Source: Halobacillus litoralis (GTDB lineage Bacteria > Bacillota > Bacilli > Bacillales > Halobacillaceae). From it: 64,000 nt of DNA. Positions 8,718-17,056 of the stretch are shown piece after piece. The stretch's first letter is position 1. Every line of letters starts with the position of its first letter. Where the stretch lies: assembly GCF_009856445.1 (NCBI RefSeq), contig NZ_WMFA01000003.1, positions 186,001 through 250,000 on the forward strand, given 5' to 3'. The notes beneath the pieces are model-generated. The model did no database searches. It saw only the letters and a list, made by a program, of their open reading frames with translations, and was not told where the DNA came from. The position numbers and the translations under genes are program-made.

Positions 8718-9539
8718 TTAATCGTTATCATTAATGGTAATTAAAGCCTGCTTAAGATCATTAAAGGTCTCAAGTTCCTCGAAGTTCATTTCAGACTGGA
8801 TAGCTGCAATCGCCATTTCTGTTCTTATCCCGGTCAACACCGTTCTCGTTCCCAGTAATTTAATGGTTTTTGTCAAATTGAACAAATCATTTATGAAAAC
8901 TTCATTGAACGTAGCGATTCCTGAAAAATCAATGAAAAGCAGCCTTAATCCATGCTCTTTGATTTTATGTAGCGTATGATCCTTGACCACATCAAAACGT
9001 TCCGTGGAAAATTCTCCAACTAATGGAAGGACGGCTTGAAATTCATCGATTAGAACGACAGGGGTGGAAACGGAATTCAAATGCTTTTCCATTTCTTCAT
9101 GTTCTCTTTCTTTTGTTTTATTATAACTGTCTGTCGTAGCTCGAATCGCAGCATCAAAGGCGTTCACAACTTCTTCCGCCACGACAAAGCCTTCTTCTAT
9201 TTTTGCCTCCTGAATGAGGTTGGAACTCCTCATGTGCTTCATAAGAGAAAGACGGAAAACACTCAGCACATCTACGGTTTGTTTTAAAAGGACCCCTTTA
9301 GAGTAGAGGTAATTTTCGGTGTCGTAACCAATGGCAGCTGCATTCGCTTCATCCGGGTGCTGCAGAAGACTTTTGGCTACGCGGTCAAGAAGTAGACGAA
9401 GCATTTCAAAATGGTAATTCAGATCTTGATCTGTATAGTTGATTTGAAGCTTGTCCAAGGTTTTTGGGAGTAATTCGTTCACCAATGTGGTTTGGTTATC
9501 ATTAAAATATTGGGCTAAACGTTCATTTAATCGTTCCAT
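8718..9539 (-). CDS. RsbR-type STAS-domain stressosome protein (first paralogue)
   Basis: Cytosolic protein of 273 residues. The N-terminal half, about residues 1-145, is a helical sensor-like domain without a heme or flavin motif, joined by a charged helix (NKTKEREHEEMEKHL) to a C-terminal STAS domain at 155-270. The STAS domain carries IDFSGIATFNE, with Ser at the conserved S/T phosphosite of RsbR/RsbS proteins, and VLTGIRTEMAIAAIQ, keeping the Thr of the second site region. RsbR paralogues form the stressosome core that gates sigma-B. Start ATG 9539 has AAGGAGAACGAT upstream, and a sigma-B-like promoter precedes it. Confidence 0.85.
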   Translation of the reverse strand: MERLNERLAQYFNDNQTTLVNELLPKTLDKLQINYTDQDLNYHFEMLRLLLDRVAKSLLQHPDEANAAAIGYDTENYLYSKGVLLKQTVDVLSVFRLSLMKHMRSSNLIQEAKIEEGFVVAEEVVNAFDAAIRATTDSYNKTKEREHEEMEKHLNSVSTPVVLIDEFQAVLPLVGEFSTERFDVVKDHTLHKIKEHGLRLLFIDFSGIATFNEVFINDLFNLTKTIKLLGTRTVLTGIRTEMAIAAIQSEMNFEELETFNDLKQALITINDND

Positions 9540-9572
9540 ATCGTTCTCCTTCCATTAACGTTAGTTTTTCTT

Positions 9573-9597
9573 ATACCCCATTTTATCTTAGTATAAC
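9573..9597 (-). promoter_or_regulatory. sigma-B-like promoter of the RsbR-like gene
   Basis: Read on the minus strand, GTTATA (9592-9597), 13 bases, then GGGTAT (9573-9578) matches the sigma-B pattern GTTTAA-N12/14-GGGTAT, with a perfect -10. It lies 34 bases before the start codon. Confidence 0.5.
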
Positions 9598-9718
9598 GAT
9601 GAATGTGAAATTTTCATCATGAATTTCTTCAGTAATTGAAGTGCCAGGGAATCAATCATGTACCTGGTACCAGAAAGATTGAATAAAGGACCAGGTACAA
9701 GGGGGATTAGTGCCAGGT

Positions 9719-10468
9719 TTACACGTCCGTGCTCATTCCTAAAACTGCCACATATTGATTATCAAAAAAAGGGACAAAACCACTGTCTTTCCACGTCAGC
9801 GGGGTTTGAACCAAACCCAGTCCATCTGCATTATATTGTCCGATAATTCGCTGGAAAGCGAACAACTCATAAACCCCGTCACCGTCAAAATCAACAGGGT
9901 AAAGGGTATTCAATCCGGAGACGGAGCCCTGGAGCGGTGCTTTTAATGTCCCATCCTTATTATAAAGTTCTGATAGATAGTCTGAGTCTCTGTTGCTAAG
10001 GTTGATAATAAAAGTTAGACCAAGAGTCTTGTTCAGGACTTCGACTTTATACTGGTCTTGATAGTTGACTTCATATTCGTATGTTTCATCAAATGTTTCG
10101 TAGTCGAAGAGGACTTGTGCTTGGTTGTTTAAAAAAGAATACAAATAATAGAATCCATAACCGCCGCTACCGCCAGAGTCCATGCTAATCAAAATGTCAT
10201 CGACGCCATTCCCTGTGAAGTCCCCAAGAAAAAGTCGTGGTTGATAAGCCGTGTTCGTTTTTAACGGGACGCTATAAAAAAGGTTTGTATGGCCATCCTG
10301 AATGATCAGAGTGATGTTTATAATATAAGGACTGTCCGGTGTTTTTTCACCGACTAGATAAACTTGATCTTCGATAAAGTCTCCATTTACATCACCCTTA
10401 GCATAGGAAAGAATGTTTGAAGTTGCTGAGGGTTGCTGCTGCCTGTAAAAATAGGGGTACGTGTACAT
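9719..10468 (-). CDS. FG-GAP/VCBS-repeat-like protein, no signal peptide
   Basis: Protein of 249 residues with at least three calcium-loop-like repeats: GDVNGDFIEDQVYLVG (near 22), GDFTGNGVDDILISMDSG (near 85) and VDFDGDGVYELFAF (near 190). These DxxGDGxxD strings resemble FG-GAP blades of beta-propellers. The start is ATG 10468, preceded by AAAGGTGG; longer frames upstream have no support. The N-terminus MYTYPYFYRQQQPSA has no hydrophobic export signal, so the protein is cytosolic, leaves by another route, or is deposited in the spore. Its closest relatives in Bacillaceae are, as far as I recall, unnamed VCBS proteins. Confidence 0.7.
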   Translation of the reverse strand: MYTYPYFYRQQQPSATSNILSYAKGDVNGDFIEDQVYLVGEKTPDSPYIINITLIIQDGHTNLFYSVPLKTNTAYQPRLFLGDFTGNGVDDILISMDSGGSGGYGFYYLYSFLNNQAQVLFDYETFDETYEYEVNYQDQYKVEVLNKTLGLTFIINLSNRDSDYLSELYNKDGTLKAPLQGSVSGLNTLYPVDFDGDGVYELFAFQRIIGQYNADGLGLVQTPLTWKDSGFVPFFDNQYVAVLGMSTDV

Positions 10469-10531
10469 GAGACTACCACCTTTTTTTAATACTTTATGCA
10501 AAATGGGCGTGACGTGACAATTATGCAAGAT

Positions 10532-10560
10532 ATAAAAAAGAGCCGTATATAACGGCTCAG
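10532..10560 (-). terminator. rho-independent terminator
   Basis: GAGCCGT/ACGGCTC (10540-10546, 10552-10558) followed on the minus strand by T6 terminates the 10567-11022 gene and separates it from the FG-GAP gene. Confidence 0.85.
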
Positions 10561-10566
10561 GAATCA

Positions 10567-11022
10567 TTAAAGGCGGTTGAAGCCTTCCTGCTCAAGGAAG
10601 TTTACTGCTTCTTCGTAGGAATTGAACGTGCCTTCCAGCTGTTCTTCCGCGTACACATGAAAGCCATCTTCTTCACGCATAAGAACCAGGGACTGGTCGT
10701 TGTCGTTCAGCCATTCCTCCATGACTGGATTTTTTTCAGCAGGGGAGAGGGACAAGGATTCGATCGCATCCCGGATCAACGTGCGGAGTTCATCACGGCC
10801 GATCTCCTTTATATTGACCATCCCTTTGTCGTCTGTATTATAACCATCCATTTCCCCGGCATAAACAAAACCGTTGCCATTCGGGTGGAGGCGGTAGACC
10901 ACAATTTTTTTATCATAGACGCTCTCTTCATAATGGAAATTCACTCTTTCGAGAGAAATCTCTTTCTTATCAAGTTCAGGAAATTCCTCAATGATGTTCA
11001 GTTTTTCTTCAAATGTAAGCAT
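10567..11022 (-). CDS. hypothetical acidic cytosolic protein
   Basis: A 151-residue acidic soluble protein (rich in Glu and Asp, no membrane segment) that I cannot assign to a named family. The order is a helical N-terminus (LTFEEKLNIIEEFPELDKKE), a central beta-rich part (KKIVVYRLHPNGNGFVYAGEM) and a C-terminal segment in which HVYAEEQLEGTFNSYEEAVNFL could be a small alpha/beta unit. ATG 11022 follows GGAGGAGC. It is single, with its own terminator. Confidence 0.7.
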   Translation of the reverse strand: MLTFEEKLNIIEEFPELDKKEISLERVNFHYEESVYDKKIVVYRLHPNGNGFVYAGEMDGYNTDDKGMVNIKEIGRDELRTLIRDAIESLSLSPAEKNPVMEEWLNDNDQSLVLMREEDGFHVYAEEQLEGTFNSYEEAVNFLEQEGFNRL

Positions 11023-11209
11023 AAGCTCCTCCTGAGGTGTTTTTTAGTAGCCCTAGTATAGCATAAGGAGAGGCGTAAACGCTTTGTTGCTTTCAGATAA
11101 TAATTATGGTATATTATTTGAGCGATGAGCTGTTTGTGTAAGACGAAGTACATGCTTTTTATAAAGCTAAACGACGAATGTGGTCGTCGGTATATTCGCG
11201 ACAAAAATC

Positions 11210-11243
11210 AAAAGCCTTTCCTCACTGAGGAAAGGCTTTTTCT
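11210..11243. terminator. bidirectional rho-independent terminator
   Basis: A 31-base, almost perfect palindrome (AAAAGCCTTTCCTCA and its complement around one C) lies just after the DUF1206 gene stop, with T-runs on both sides. Confidence 0.85.
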
Positions 11244-11251
11244 AATGGGAT

Positions 11252-12100
11252 TTATTTTTTTCCGAAGTTCATGCGTGCGTAACGTCCACGCACCATTTGG
11301 TAGACGCCATATAAAACTAATCCAACCGCAGCTATTCCCAGTAATATTTGCCCGAAAGGCTGTTGGGCAATTTCAGAAAGTGCCCCGTCCAGCCCTTTGG
11401 CCTCATCAGGGTTTGCAGTCAAGGCGGTTTGAATGAAAAAGAATCCGATGAGCCCGAGTACGATGCCCCGTGCGGATAATCCGAATTTTCCGGATTTTTC
11501 GGCTACATTCCTTTTATGACGGTCCATTTCACCTGTATTCATTTTTTTCATAAATTTCCCTGTGCTGCCTTGATAAATTTCATAAAGACCATACCCGATA
11601 ACAATAGCTCCAAGAAGTCCGACAAGCCACTGGCCAAAAGGCTGGGATAAGAGTTTAGCTGAGAGCGTCTGCTCTGAGTTACCGCTGCTGGAACCAGCAT
11701 TGAGTGCGATTTTAATGGCATTAAAAGCCAGGGAACCGTAAATGACAGCACCAACAATGTACCCGAACCGAGTAATCAATCCTTTCCCATCTGTTCCTTC
11801 GTTGTTGGGGTCCATGATGGATTTTGTAGCGAGCCAGGAAATATATCCGACCAAACCAATACCAATAATCCAAAGTAATATTTCTCCAAAAGCGACACCG
11901 GCAAGGGAGCGGAACAATCCGTTCGTTCCGGTAGTTTTTCCGCCCACGCCAATAGCGGCCATCAGAGTTAATATCCCAATCAGGGCATAAACAATCCCCT
12001 TGGCCATGTACCCGATTCTTCCGAACCTCCTTACCCAAGGTTTGATTTCTTCACTTGCTTCTGAACGCTTACTTTTGTTTGTGGCCATCGTAGAAGCCAT
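11252..12100 (-). CDS. DUF1206 membrane protein
   Basis: Integral membrane protein of 282 residues made of three repeats of a two-helix DUF1206 unit, starting near residues 28, 115 and 205. Each begins with a G-x-(A/G)-R/K-G-(I/V) helix such as RIGYMAKGIVYALIGILTLM and ends with a FG(Q/E)-(I/W)-LL stretch (AFGEILLWIIG, PFGQWLVGLLG, PFGQILLGIAA). Function of DUF1206 is unknown. The ATG at 12100 follows GAGAGGG. A sigma-B-like promoter upstream suggests general stress control. Confidence 0.88.
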   Translation of the reverse strand: MASTMATNKSKRSEASEEIKPWVRRFGRIGYMAKGIVYALIGILTLMAAIGVGGKTTGTNGLFRSLAGVAFGEILLWIIGIGLVGYISWLATKSIMDPNNEGTDGKGLITRFGYIVGAVIYGSLAFNAIKIALNAGSSSGNSEQTLSAKLLSQPFGQWLVGLLGAIVIGYGLYEIYQGSTGKFMKKMNTGEMDRHKRNVAEKSGKFGLSARGIVLGLIGFFFIQTALTANPDEAKGLDGALSEIAQQPFGQILLGIAAVGLVLYGVYQMVRGRYARMNFGKK

Positions 12101-12138
12101 AGTATCCCTCTCATTTCGTTGATATATTTTCTAATGTA

Positions 12139-12164
12139 ATTCCCACATTTATAGAAAAAGAAAC
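12139..12164 (-). promoter_or_regulatory. sigma-B-like promoter of the DUF1206 gene
   Basis: On the minus strand GTTTCT (12159-12164), 14 bases, then GGGAAT (12139-12144) resembles a sigma-B promoter, 39 bases before the start codon. Confidence 0.4.
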
Positions 12165-12216
12165 TTTCCGTAAAAAAAGAAATGATATAATGCAAGGGAA
12201 AGAAGGGTGACAGGTT

Positions 12217-12447
12217 ATGTATTTAACAGTTGAAGAAACAGCAGAATATCTCGATCTTCCTGAAGACTACCTCAGGCATTTGATTTTGAATCATAAAATT
12301 AAAGCCATCCATGATGGAAGGCAGTATTTAATCAATAAGAACCAATTCCACAATCATCTGGAACAGATAGAGAACTACCGGAAAATGATTCAAGAATATT
12401 TGAGTGAACCACTCCCTGAGGATCCGGATGTTAAAGATGAAGATTAA
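12217..12447 (+). CDS. small excisionase/MerR-type HTH DNA-binding protein
   Basis: A 76-residue protein with an N-terminal winged HTH of the HTH_17 type: YLTVEETAEYLDLPEDYLRHLILNHKIKAIHDGRQYLINKNQF covers the recognition helix and wing. The remaining 25 residues form a charged helix ending in an acidic tail (PEDPDVKDED). Such proteins include phage excisionases, but no integrase or phage gene is near, so a chromosomal regulator is more likely. It is divergent from the DUF1206 gene across 116 bases, which could contain its target. Confidence 0.75.
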   Translation: MYLTVEETAEYLDLPEDYLRHLILNHKIKAIHDGRQYLINKNQFHNHLEQIENYRKMIQEYLSEPLPEDPDVKDED

Positions 12448-12463
12448 TGATTAAAACAAAAAA

Positions 12464-12494
12464 GAAGCAGAGCCTGATGAGCTCTGCTTCTTTT
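12464..12494 (+). terminator. rho-independent terminator
   Basis: GAAGCAGAGC/GCTCTGCTTC (12464-12473, 12481-12490) with a T-run follows the HTH gene; an A-run on the left lets it also serve the convergent ridA gene. Confidence 0.85.
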
Positions 12495-12547
12495 GGAATA
12501 AAGTGGACACAAAAACACGTTGATGTTCGAATATTATGAATGCAGAT

Positions 12548-12928
12548 TCACTCTCGCGTAGCAATCGCTTCTATTTCCACTTTTGCTCCTTTAGGGAGTT
12601 TGCTAACTTCTACAGCTGCACGGGCAGGATACGGTTCAGCCAAATAACTCGCATACACATCGTTGACCACTGCAAAATCATCCATGGAGTCCAAGTATAT
12701 GTTCATTTTTACAACATTTTTGAAAGAGAGGTCTGCTTCTTCCAGTATTGCACGAATGTTTTTCATAACCTGGTGTGTCTGTTCTGTAATATCACTAGAA
12801 ACAAATTCCATTGTCTCAGGATCTAGAGGGATCATACCAGAAATAAATACGATATGTCCAAGGTCTGTGGCTTGAGAATATGGACCAATCGCACTTGGTG
12901 CTTGATTTGTAGAAACAGCTTTAAACAT
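12548..12928 (-). CDS. ridA: RidA family enamine/imine deaminase
   Basis: Cytosolic trimeric protein of 126 residues that hydrolyses reactive 2-aminoacrylate and related enamines made by PLP enzymes to 2-oxo acids and ammonia. Hallmarks are APSAIGPYSQA at the N-terminus, the catalytic-Arg motif AEPYPARAAVEVSKLP near residues 96-111, and the terminal KVEIEAIA. The start is ATG 12928, which follows AAAGGAGTGG; the in-frame GTG three codons upstream lies inside that ribosome binding site. Monocistronic. Confidence 0.9.
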   Translation of the reverse strand: MFKAVSTNQAPSAIGPYSQATDLGHIVFISGMIPLDPETMEFVSSDITEQTHQVMKNIRAILEEADLSFKNVVKMNIYLDSMDDFAVVNDVYASYLAEPYPARAAVEVSKLPKGAKVEIEAIATRE

Positions 12929-13204
12929 GAATGCCACTCCTTTATGTAGGTTTTATTCATCCTATCATGATTTTTGTGATAGAGAAATAGAATCATTCCC
13001 CGGGAAATGTCGACAATTTTTTTGTAATCTCTATGAAAGTACTGAAAAATGGCGAAAAAGACTTATACAGGAATATTTTTGTCCGATATTATATGTAGAG
13101 AAAAAGGTAATTAATAGGAAGAATAATTATTTTTGGAAAATATTTTTAAATAGTAGTTTAGAGTGGTTTATTTAGGGTAAGGTACGAGTGAAGGAGCTGA
13201 GATC

Positions 13205-13372
13205 ATGCCTTATAAAGAACGTTTAGAAAAGCAAATAGAAGAATTAAGAACGCGCATGTATGAGATTTATAACAATAATCCAACGGATGCTGAACTATTG
13301 AGAATTTCACAAGAGTTAGATGATCTACTGAATCGTTTTAGTGAACATAGACAATACCAATGCTCTAATTAA
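13205..13372 (+). CDS. Spo0E-like sporulation regulatory protein
   Basis: A 55-residue protein, too short for usual ORF cut-offs. Two predicted helices (YKERLEKQIEELRTRMYEIY and DAELLRISQELDDLLNRF) with the SQELD motif are the signature of Spo0E-family aspartyl-phosphate phosphatases, which remove the phosphate from Spo0A~P and delay sporulation. ATG 13205 follows AAGGAGCTGAG. It precedes the structured RNA candidate that ends in a terminator at 13518-13547, so its transcript may include it. Confidence 0.85.
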   Translation: MPYKERLEKQIEELRTRMYEIYNNNPTDAELLRISQELDDLLNRFSEHRQYQCSN

Positions 13373-13389
13373 ATGATATGAATACATAG

Positions 13390-13547
13390 GGCCTTAGGTG
13401 TTTGAAACGCTGCAGTCACTATGGTATCTTTAAAACAATGCCACCCTTGCAATCGAAACGACTGCGGGAAACTTAACCATTTCTATAGGGTGGCAGGTTA
13501 CATAACAAACCTGAAAACTTCTGCGTTAAATCGCAGGAGTTTTTTTG
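13390..13547 (+). ncRNA. structured RNA candidate of unknown family
   Basis: A stretch without coding potential folds into nested stems: an outer AGGTGTTTG/CAAACCT (13396-13404, 13506-13512) with a two-base bulge, an inner GCCACCC/GGGTGGC (13440-13446, 13488-13494), and a terminator CTTCTGCG/CGCAGGAG (13518-13525, 13532-13539) with T8. GCAGTC (13412) could instead pair with GACTGC (13469). The closed, bubble-and-terminator layout of about 150 bases resembles a 6S-type RNA, but I cannot match a signature. Other readings are a long 3' UTR of the Spo0E-like gene or a regulatory leader. It does not lead directly into cstA, which has its own promoter. Confidence 0.45.
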
Positions 13548-13672
13548 TGCTCAATTAACCTTGCCATGCATCGCATTGGAATCAGGATGATTCCTATAAG
13601 TAAGGGAATTTTCATGGAATCGCTTTATATTTAAGAAAAAAAAGATAAAAATATAAATATTCAGAAAAAGGG

Positions 13673-13701
13673 TTGTGATTCGACATAATCATCGCTAGAA
13701 T
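13673..13701 (+). promoter_or_regulatory. sigma-A-type promoter of cstA
   Basis: TTGTGA (13673-13678), 17 bases, TAGAAT (13696-13701), located 35 bases before the cstA start and after the preceding terminator. Confidence 0.6.
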
Positions 13702-13736
13702 ACTCCTTACATTCAATTTTGAAAGGAGGCTCAGCG

Positions 13737-15182
13737 ATGATCACATTTATCGCATCTATTGTTTTACTTGTCGTCGGATATCTTTTTTATGCAAAGGTGG
13801 TTGAACGAATTTTTGGGATCAATGATCAAAAAAACACACCTGCATATGAAAAGAACGATGGTTTTGACTATGTGCCTATGAGCTGGTGGAAAGCGAGTCT
13901 TATCCAGCTATTAAATATCGCTGGGCTTGGACCTATATTCGGAGCCGTGATGGGAGCGTTATACGGTCCCGTAGCTTTTATCTGGATCGTTGTGGGCTCC
14001 ATTTTTGCAGGAGCTGTCCATGACTATTTCTCAGGAATGCTTTCCCTTCGTCACGATGGTGCCCAATACCCGACGCTTGTCGGAAAATACTTAGGCCGCC
14101 CTGCCCGGTCGGTGATCAATCTTCTATCTATTGGTCTTATGGTCTTGGTTGCCGCAGCATTCACAGCCGGCCCGGCTCAATTAATGGCAGAAATCACGCC
14201 CCTGGGATTTTTTACATCTGTTTTAATTATTTTTTCATATTTTCTTGTGGCAACCCTTTTACCCATAAACAAAATTATTGGGAAAGTGTACCCGTTTTTT
14301 GGGGCAATCTTAATCTTCATGGCTGTCTCCATCGGAGTAGGAATGTTCTTCTTTGAGCATCCGATTCCTAATCTGACGGTCAGCAACCTCCATCCAGATG
14401 AACTACCGATCTGGCCGATGCTGATGGTGACAATTTCCTGCGGAGCTATATCCGGCTTCCACAGTACTCAAAGTCCAATTCTTGCTCGAACGCTGAAAAA
14501 AGAGAGTGAAGGAAGAAAAGTATTCTATGGTGCGATGATTGCTGAAGGAATTATCGCCTTGATCTGGGCAGCTGCCGGCATGACGTTCTTCGGTAATACA
14601 GGTGGACTTCAAACAGCACTAGCTGAAGGAGGGCCAGCCGGGGTTATCAATGAAATCAGCAGTACTACCCTGGGCACGCTTGGTGGTATTCTGGCCGTTC
14701 TAGGTGTCATTATCCTGCCTATTACTACGGGCGATACGGCATTGCGATCTTCGCGTATGATGCTTGTGGACTTTGCGCGTCAGGTCAGTAAAAAGAAATT
14801 TGAAGGAAAGTGGACACCGCTATTCTTCGCGATCCCTGTTGCGATTCCAACATTCCTGTTAACACAAATGGATTACAGCTTCCTTTGGAGATATGTAGGT
14901 TGGTCCAATCAGGTGGTAGCGACAGTCATGCTTTGGACAGGAGCTATGTATTTATTGAAGAACCACAAGTTCCACTGGATCTGCAGTGTCCCCGCTCTTT
15001 TCATGACAGCTGTAGTAAGTTCTTATATTTTCTACGCTCCTGAAGGTTTTGGATTGGAGTATTCTACGTCCATGATCTTAGGTTCCATCATCTGGATTGT
15101 TGTCGCAACATGGTTTGTATGGCAAGTCATTAAACAAAAAGTAAGAAAAGAAGATCCAATCATTACATCAAAAGCAGGATAA
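13737..15182 (+). CDS. cstA: CstA family peptide/pyruvate permease
   Basis: Polytopic membrane protein of 481 residues with about twelve hydrophobic segments. It matches the CstA family: MSWWKASLIQLLNIAGLGPIFGAVMGALYGP near residue 50, the VGSIFAGAVHDYFSGMLSLRHDG segment, and GFHSTQSPILARTL in the middle. CstA proteins were named for carbon starvation and act as peptide or pyruvate transporters; the shorter Gram-positive form, as here, lacks the long C-terminal region of E. coli CstA. ATG 13737 follows AAAGGAGG. Single gene with own promoter and terminator. Confidence 0.88.
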   Translation: MITFIASIVLLVVGYLFYAKVVERIFGINDQKNTPAYEKNDGFDYVPMSWWKASLIQLLNIAGLGPIFGAVMGALYGPVAFIWIVVGSIFAGAVHDYFSGMLSLRHDGAQYPTLVGKYLGRPARSVINLLSIGLMVLVAAAFTAGPAQLMAEITPLGFFTSVLIIFSYFLVATLLPINKIIGKVYPFFGAILIFMAVSIGVGMFFFEHPIPNLTVSNLHPDELPIWPMLMVTISCGAISGFHSTQSPILARTLKKESEGRKVFYGAMIAEGIIALIWAAAGMTFFGNTGGLQTALAEGGPAGVINEISSTTLGTLGGILAVLGVIILPITTGDTALRSSRMMLVDFARQVSKKKFEGKWTPLFFAIPVAIPTFLLTQMDYSFLWRYVGWSNQVVATVMLWTGAMYLLKNHKFHWICSVPALFMTAVVSSYIFYAPEGFGLEYSTSMILGSIIWIVVATWFVWQVIKQKVRKEDPIITSKAG

Positions 15183-15185
15183 TCC

Positions 15186-15222
15186 AAAAGCCGCTTAACC
15201 CCATGGTTAAGCGGCTTTTAAA
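15186..15222 (+). terminator. rho-independent terminator
   Basis: A 15-bp stem AAAAGCCGCTTAACC/GGTTAAGCGGCTTTT (15186-15200, 15205-15219) follows cstA. Confidence 0.9.
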
Positions 15223-15237
15223 TATTTATTAGAGATA

Positions 15238-15967
15238 ATGGCAGGATTGTTGAAGACTCAGTTTCGAGACTTTTATTGAGTGGGTGGGGGCTACGGGGAA
15301 TAGCTCGCTTTCCGCGGGAGCGCGGTGAGCCTCCTCGGACTGCGTCCTGTGGGGTCTCACCCTGCACTTTTTTCCCGCAGGAGTCTCGCCATTCCCCTCC
15401 GCCCCTTAACCAAGTATGGTTCTCGAAACCACTTCTTAAAAATTCAGCTTGTATAGTTATGAGAGGTGAAATGATATAAACTCTACCCTATTGTACGCAA
15501 ATGCTTGATACAACGCACTATATGGCCGCCTAGGGGAGAAGAATTGGAACATTACTTATGAATACAGCTGTTCGAATCATCCACTTCCCTCAATCATTCA
15601 AGCTGACCATTTTAGAAGTAGTTTCGAGACACTTATAAGGTAAAGGGGCGGAGGGAAACGGTGAGACTCCTATCCTTTAGTGTGGAGGTGCCTTGGTCAG
15701 CGGCGTATGGACTGGACTGAGCTGGCGGAGATAAAGGAAACACGGAGAGCGTAGCGATTCGATGTTGACTTATCGTACAGAAGCGAGGGAAGTCTCACTA
15801 GCCGCTAGGCGCCGGAACCGGATAACCAAAAGGACGTGTGGGCAGGTGAGACCCCGGAAGGCGGAGCCTGAGGAGGCTTACCGCCCGCCCCATGGAAAGC
15901 GAACCTTTTCCCGGAGCCCCTAGAATGACACGAACATCTCGAAACTGAGTCTTCCACAAACGGGAGC
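15238..15967 (+). repeat. interspersed repeat copy R1 (730 bp, complete)
   Basis: Begins with the type 1 terminus ATGGCAGGATTGTTG joined to the inverted core GAAGACTCAGTTTCGAGA, and ends with the complement of that core followed by the type 2 terminus (CAAACGGGAGC). Inside are hairpin module A at about 15285-15420 (GGGGAAT...ATTCCCC, GGTGAG/CTCACC), a unique spacer of about 190 bp, an internal TTTCGAGA-like box at 15625 and an inverted module A interrupted by the nested sub-element at about 15672-15833. No coding region is supported. It fills the cstA to ATP-grasp interval. Confidence 0.85.
15672..15833 (-). mobile_element. nested ~160-bp sub-element in R1
   Basis: The uninterrupted module reads GAGACTCCT-GCGGGA, as in R5; here about 162 bp are inserted after ACTCCT. 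The same sequence, with scattered substitutions, sits at the same site in R3 (38289-38449). It contains an inverted GGCGCC/GCGGC region. No protein is encoded. Confidence 0.6.
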
Positions 15968-16072
15968 GTTAGTGGAAATGGTTAATTGATTATGGTGAGC
16001 TTATTCCTAGTAACCTTATCGGTTTTTTATGATATGATAAATAACAAGAAGAAATGGAAAGGAGTCGGTTCG

Positions 16073-17017
16073 ATGAGCAAAATTTATATTCTGCATGAGA
16101 ACGATGAATGGACCGATCATTTGACGGAGCGTTTAGAAGAGCTCAATCTTCCGTATGAGCTCTGGCATTTAGATCAGGGGACGCTTGATTTGACAAGCGA
16201 GCCACCGGAAGGAATTTTTTACAACCGTATCAGTGCATCTTCTCATACAAGAAACCACCGTTACGCCCCTGAGTTTACTGAAGCTGTCCTTGCATGGCTC
16301 GAACGTCATGAACGGACCATAGTAAATGGCAGCCGGGCTTTAAGACTTGAAGTAAGCAAGGTCAATCAATATATGGCACTCAATCAAGCTGGCATTCACA
16401 CACCAAAAACGATCACTGTTGCGGGGAAAGAGAATATTCTTGAGGCTGCGCGGCAAATGGACATGGAATCGTTCATAACGAAACACAACCGTGCTGGAAA
16501 AGGGCAGGGAGTTCAGCTTTTCCATTCCACAGAAGCGTTGCGTGAATACTTGGATAGTGACGCTTTCGAGGAGCCGGTTGATGGGATTACACTCATTCAA
16601 CAATACATTGAAGCACCGGAGCCCTATATTGTACGACATGAATTTGTAGGCGGAAAGTTTGTATATGGAGTAAAGGTCGATACGTCTGAAGGTTTTGAAC
16701 TGTGTCCGGCAGACGCTTGCTCGATTGAAGATTTGTATTGCCCGACGGACGCAGGAGCGCAAACACCAAAAGCGAAGTTTGAAGTTCTTGAAAATTACCG
16801 GCCACCCATCGTGAATGATTATGAAAAGTTCTTACAGCAAAACCACATTGACGTAGCCGGAATAGAAGCCATTCAGGATAGAGAAGGTCGGTTTTACACC
16901 TATGATGTGAACACGAATACTAATTACAATTCGGATGCTGAAGCAAAAGCAGGGATATATGGTATGCTCGAGCTGGCGAAATACCTTGGAGGTCTTTTAC
17001 AAAAGTCACTCGTATAA
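16073..17017 (+). CDS. RimK-type ATP-grasp ligase
   Basis: Cytosolic protein of 314 residues. After a N-terminal alpha/beta domain (KIYILHENDEWTDHLTERL) come a conserved FYNRISASSHTRNHRYAPEF segment, SKVNQYMALNQAGIHTPKT typical of RimK/GshB-like enzymes, and the ATP-grasp core with the ATP-binding Lys and Gly-rich loop FITKHNRAGKGQGVQLF near residues 138-154, and the metal ligands near the end in YTYDVNTNTNYNSDAE. Such enzymes join a carboxylate to an amine with ATP; substrate unknown. The start is set by GGAAAGGAG before ATG 16073. It directly follows repeat R1. Confidence 0.83.
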   Translation: MSKIYILHENDEWTDHLTERLEELNLPYELWHLDQGTLDLTSEPPEGIFYNRISASSHTRNHRYAPEFTEAVLAWLERHERTIVNGSRALRLEVSKVNQYMALNQAGIHTPKTITVAGKENILEAARQMDMESFITKHNRAGKGQGVQLFHSTEALREYLDSDAFEEPVDGITLIQQYIEAPEPYIVRHEFVGGKFVYGVKVDTSEGFELCPADACSIEDLYCPTDAGAQTPKAKFEVLENYRPPIVNDYEKFLQQNHIDVAGIEAIQDREGRFYTYDVNTNTNYNSDAEAKAGIYGMLELAKYLGGLLQKSLV

Positions 17018-17021
17018 TAAA

Positions 17022-17056
17022 AAGATCGATCACATCCATGTGATCGATCTTTTTTA
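17022..17056. terminator. bidirectional rho-independent terminator
   Basis: The 13-bp stem AGATCGATCACAT/ATGTGATCGATCT (17023-17035, 17038-17050), flanked by A- and T-runs, separates two convergent genes. Confidence 0.9.

Noticed and set aside
9640-9725. Repeated ACCAGGTAC/GTGCCAGG words after the RsbR-like gene region
   Set aside because: Short, imperfect hairpin words common in Bacillaceae intergenic DNA; no consistent structure or T-run to make a feature.
11105-11245. Possible small RNA or 40-codon peptide on the + strand before the DUF1206 terminator
   Set aside because: The terminator is explained by the convergent DUF1206 gene, the frame runs through the terminator stem, and no ribosome binding site or good promoter is present.
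13390-13547. T-box reading of the RNA candidate because of AGGGTGGCAGG
   Set aside because: The T-box core needs GGTGGNACCNCG; the ACC is missing and no specifier or stem I motifs are present.
15276-15479. Short frames inside repeats R1-R5 (also 38142-38357, 38563-38857, 51265-51592, 63474-63989)
   Set aside because: They follow the GC-rich hairpin modules in several frames and strands, with no ribosome binding site; the repeated peptides reflect the repeat DNA.
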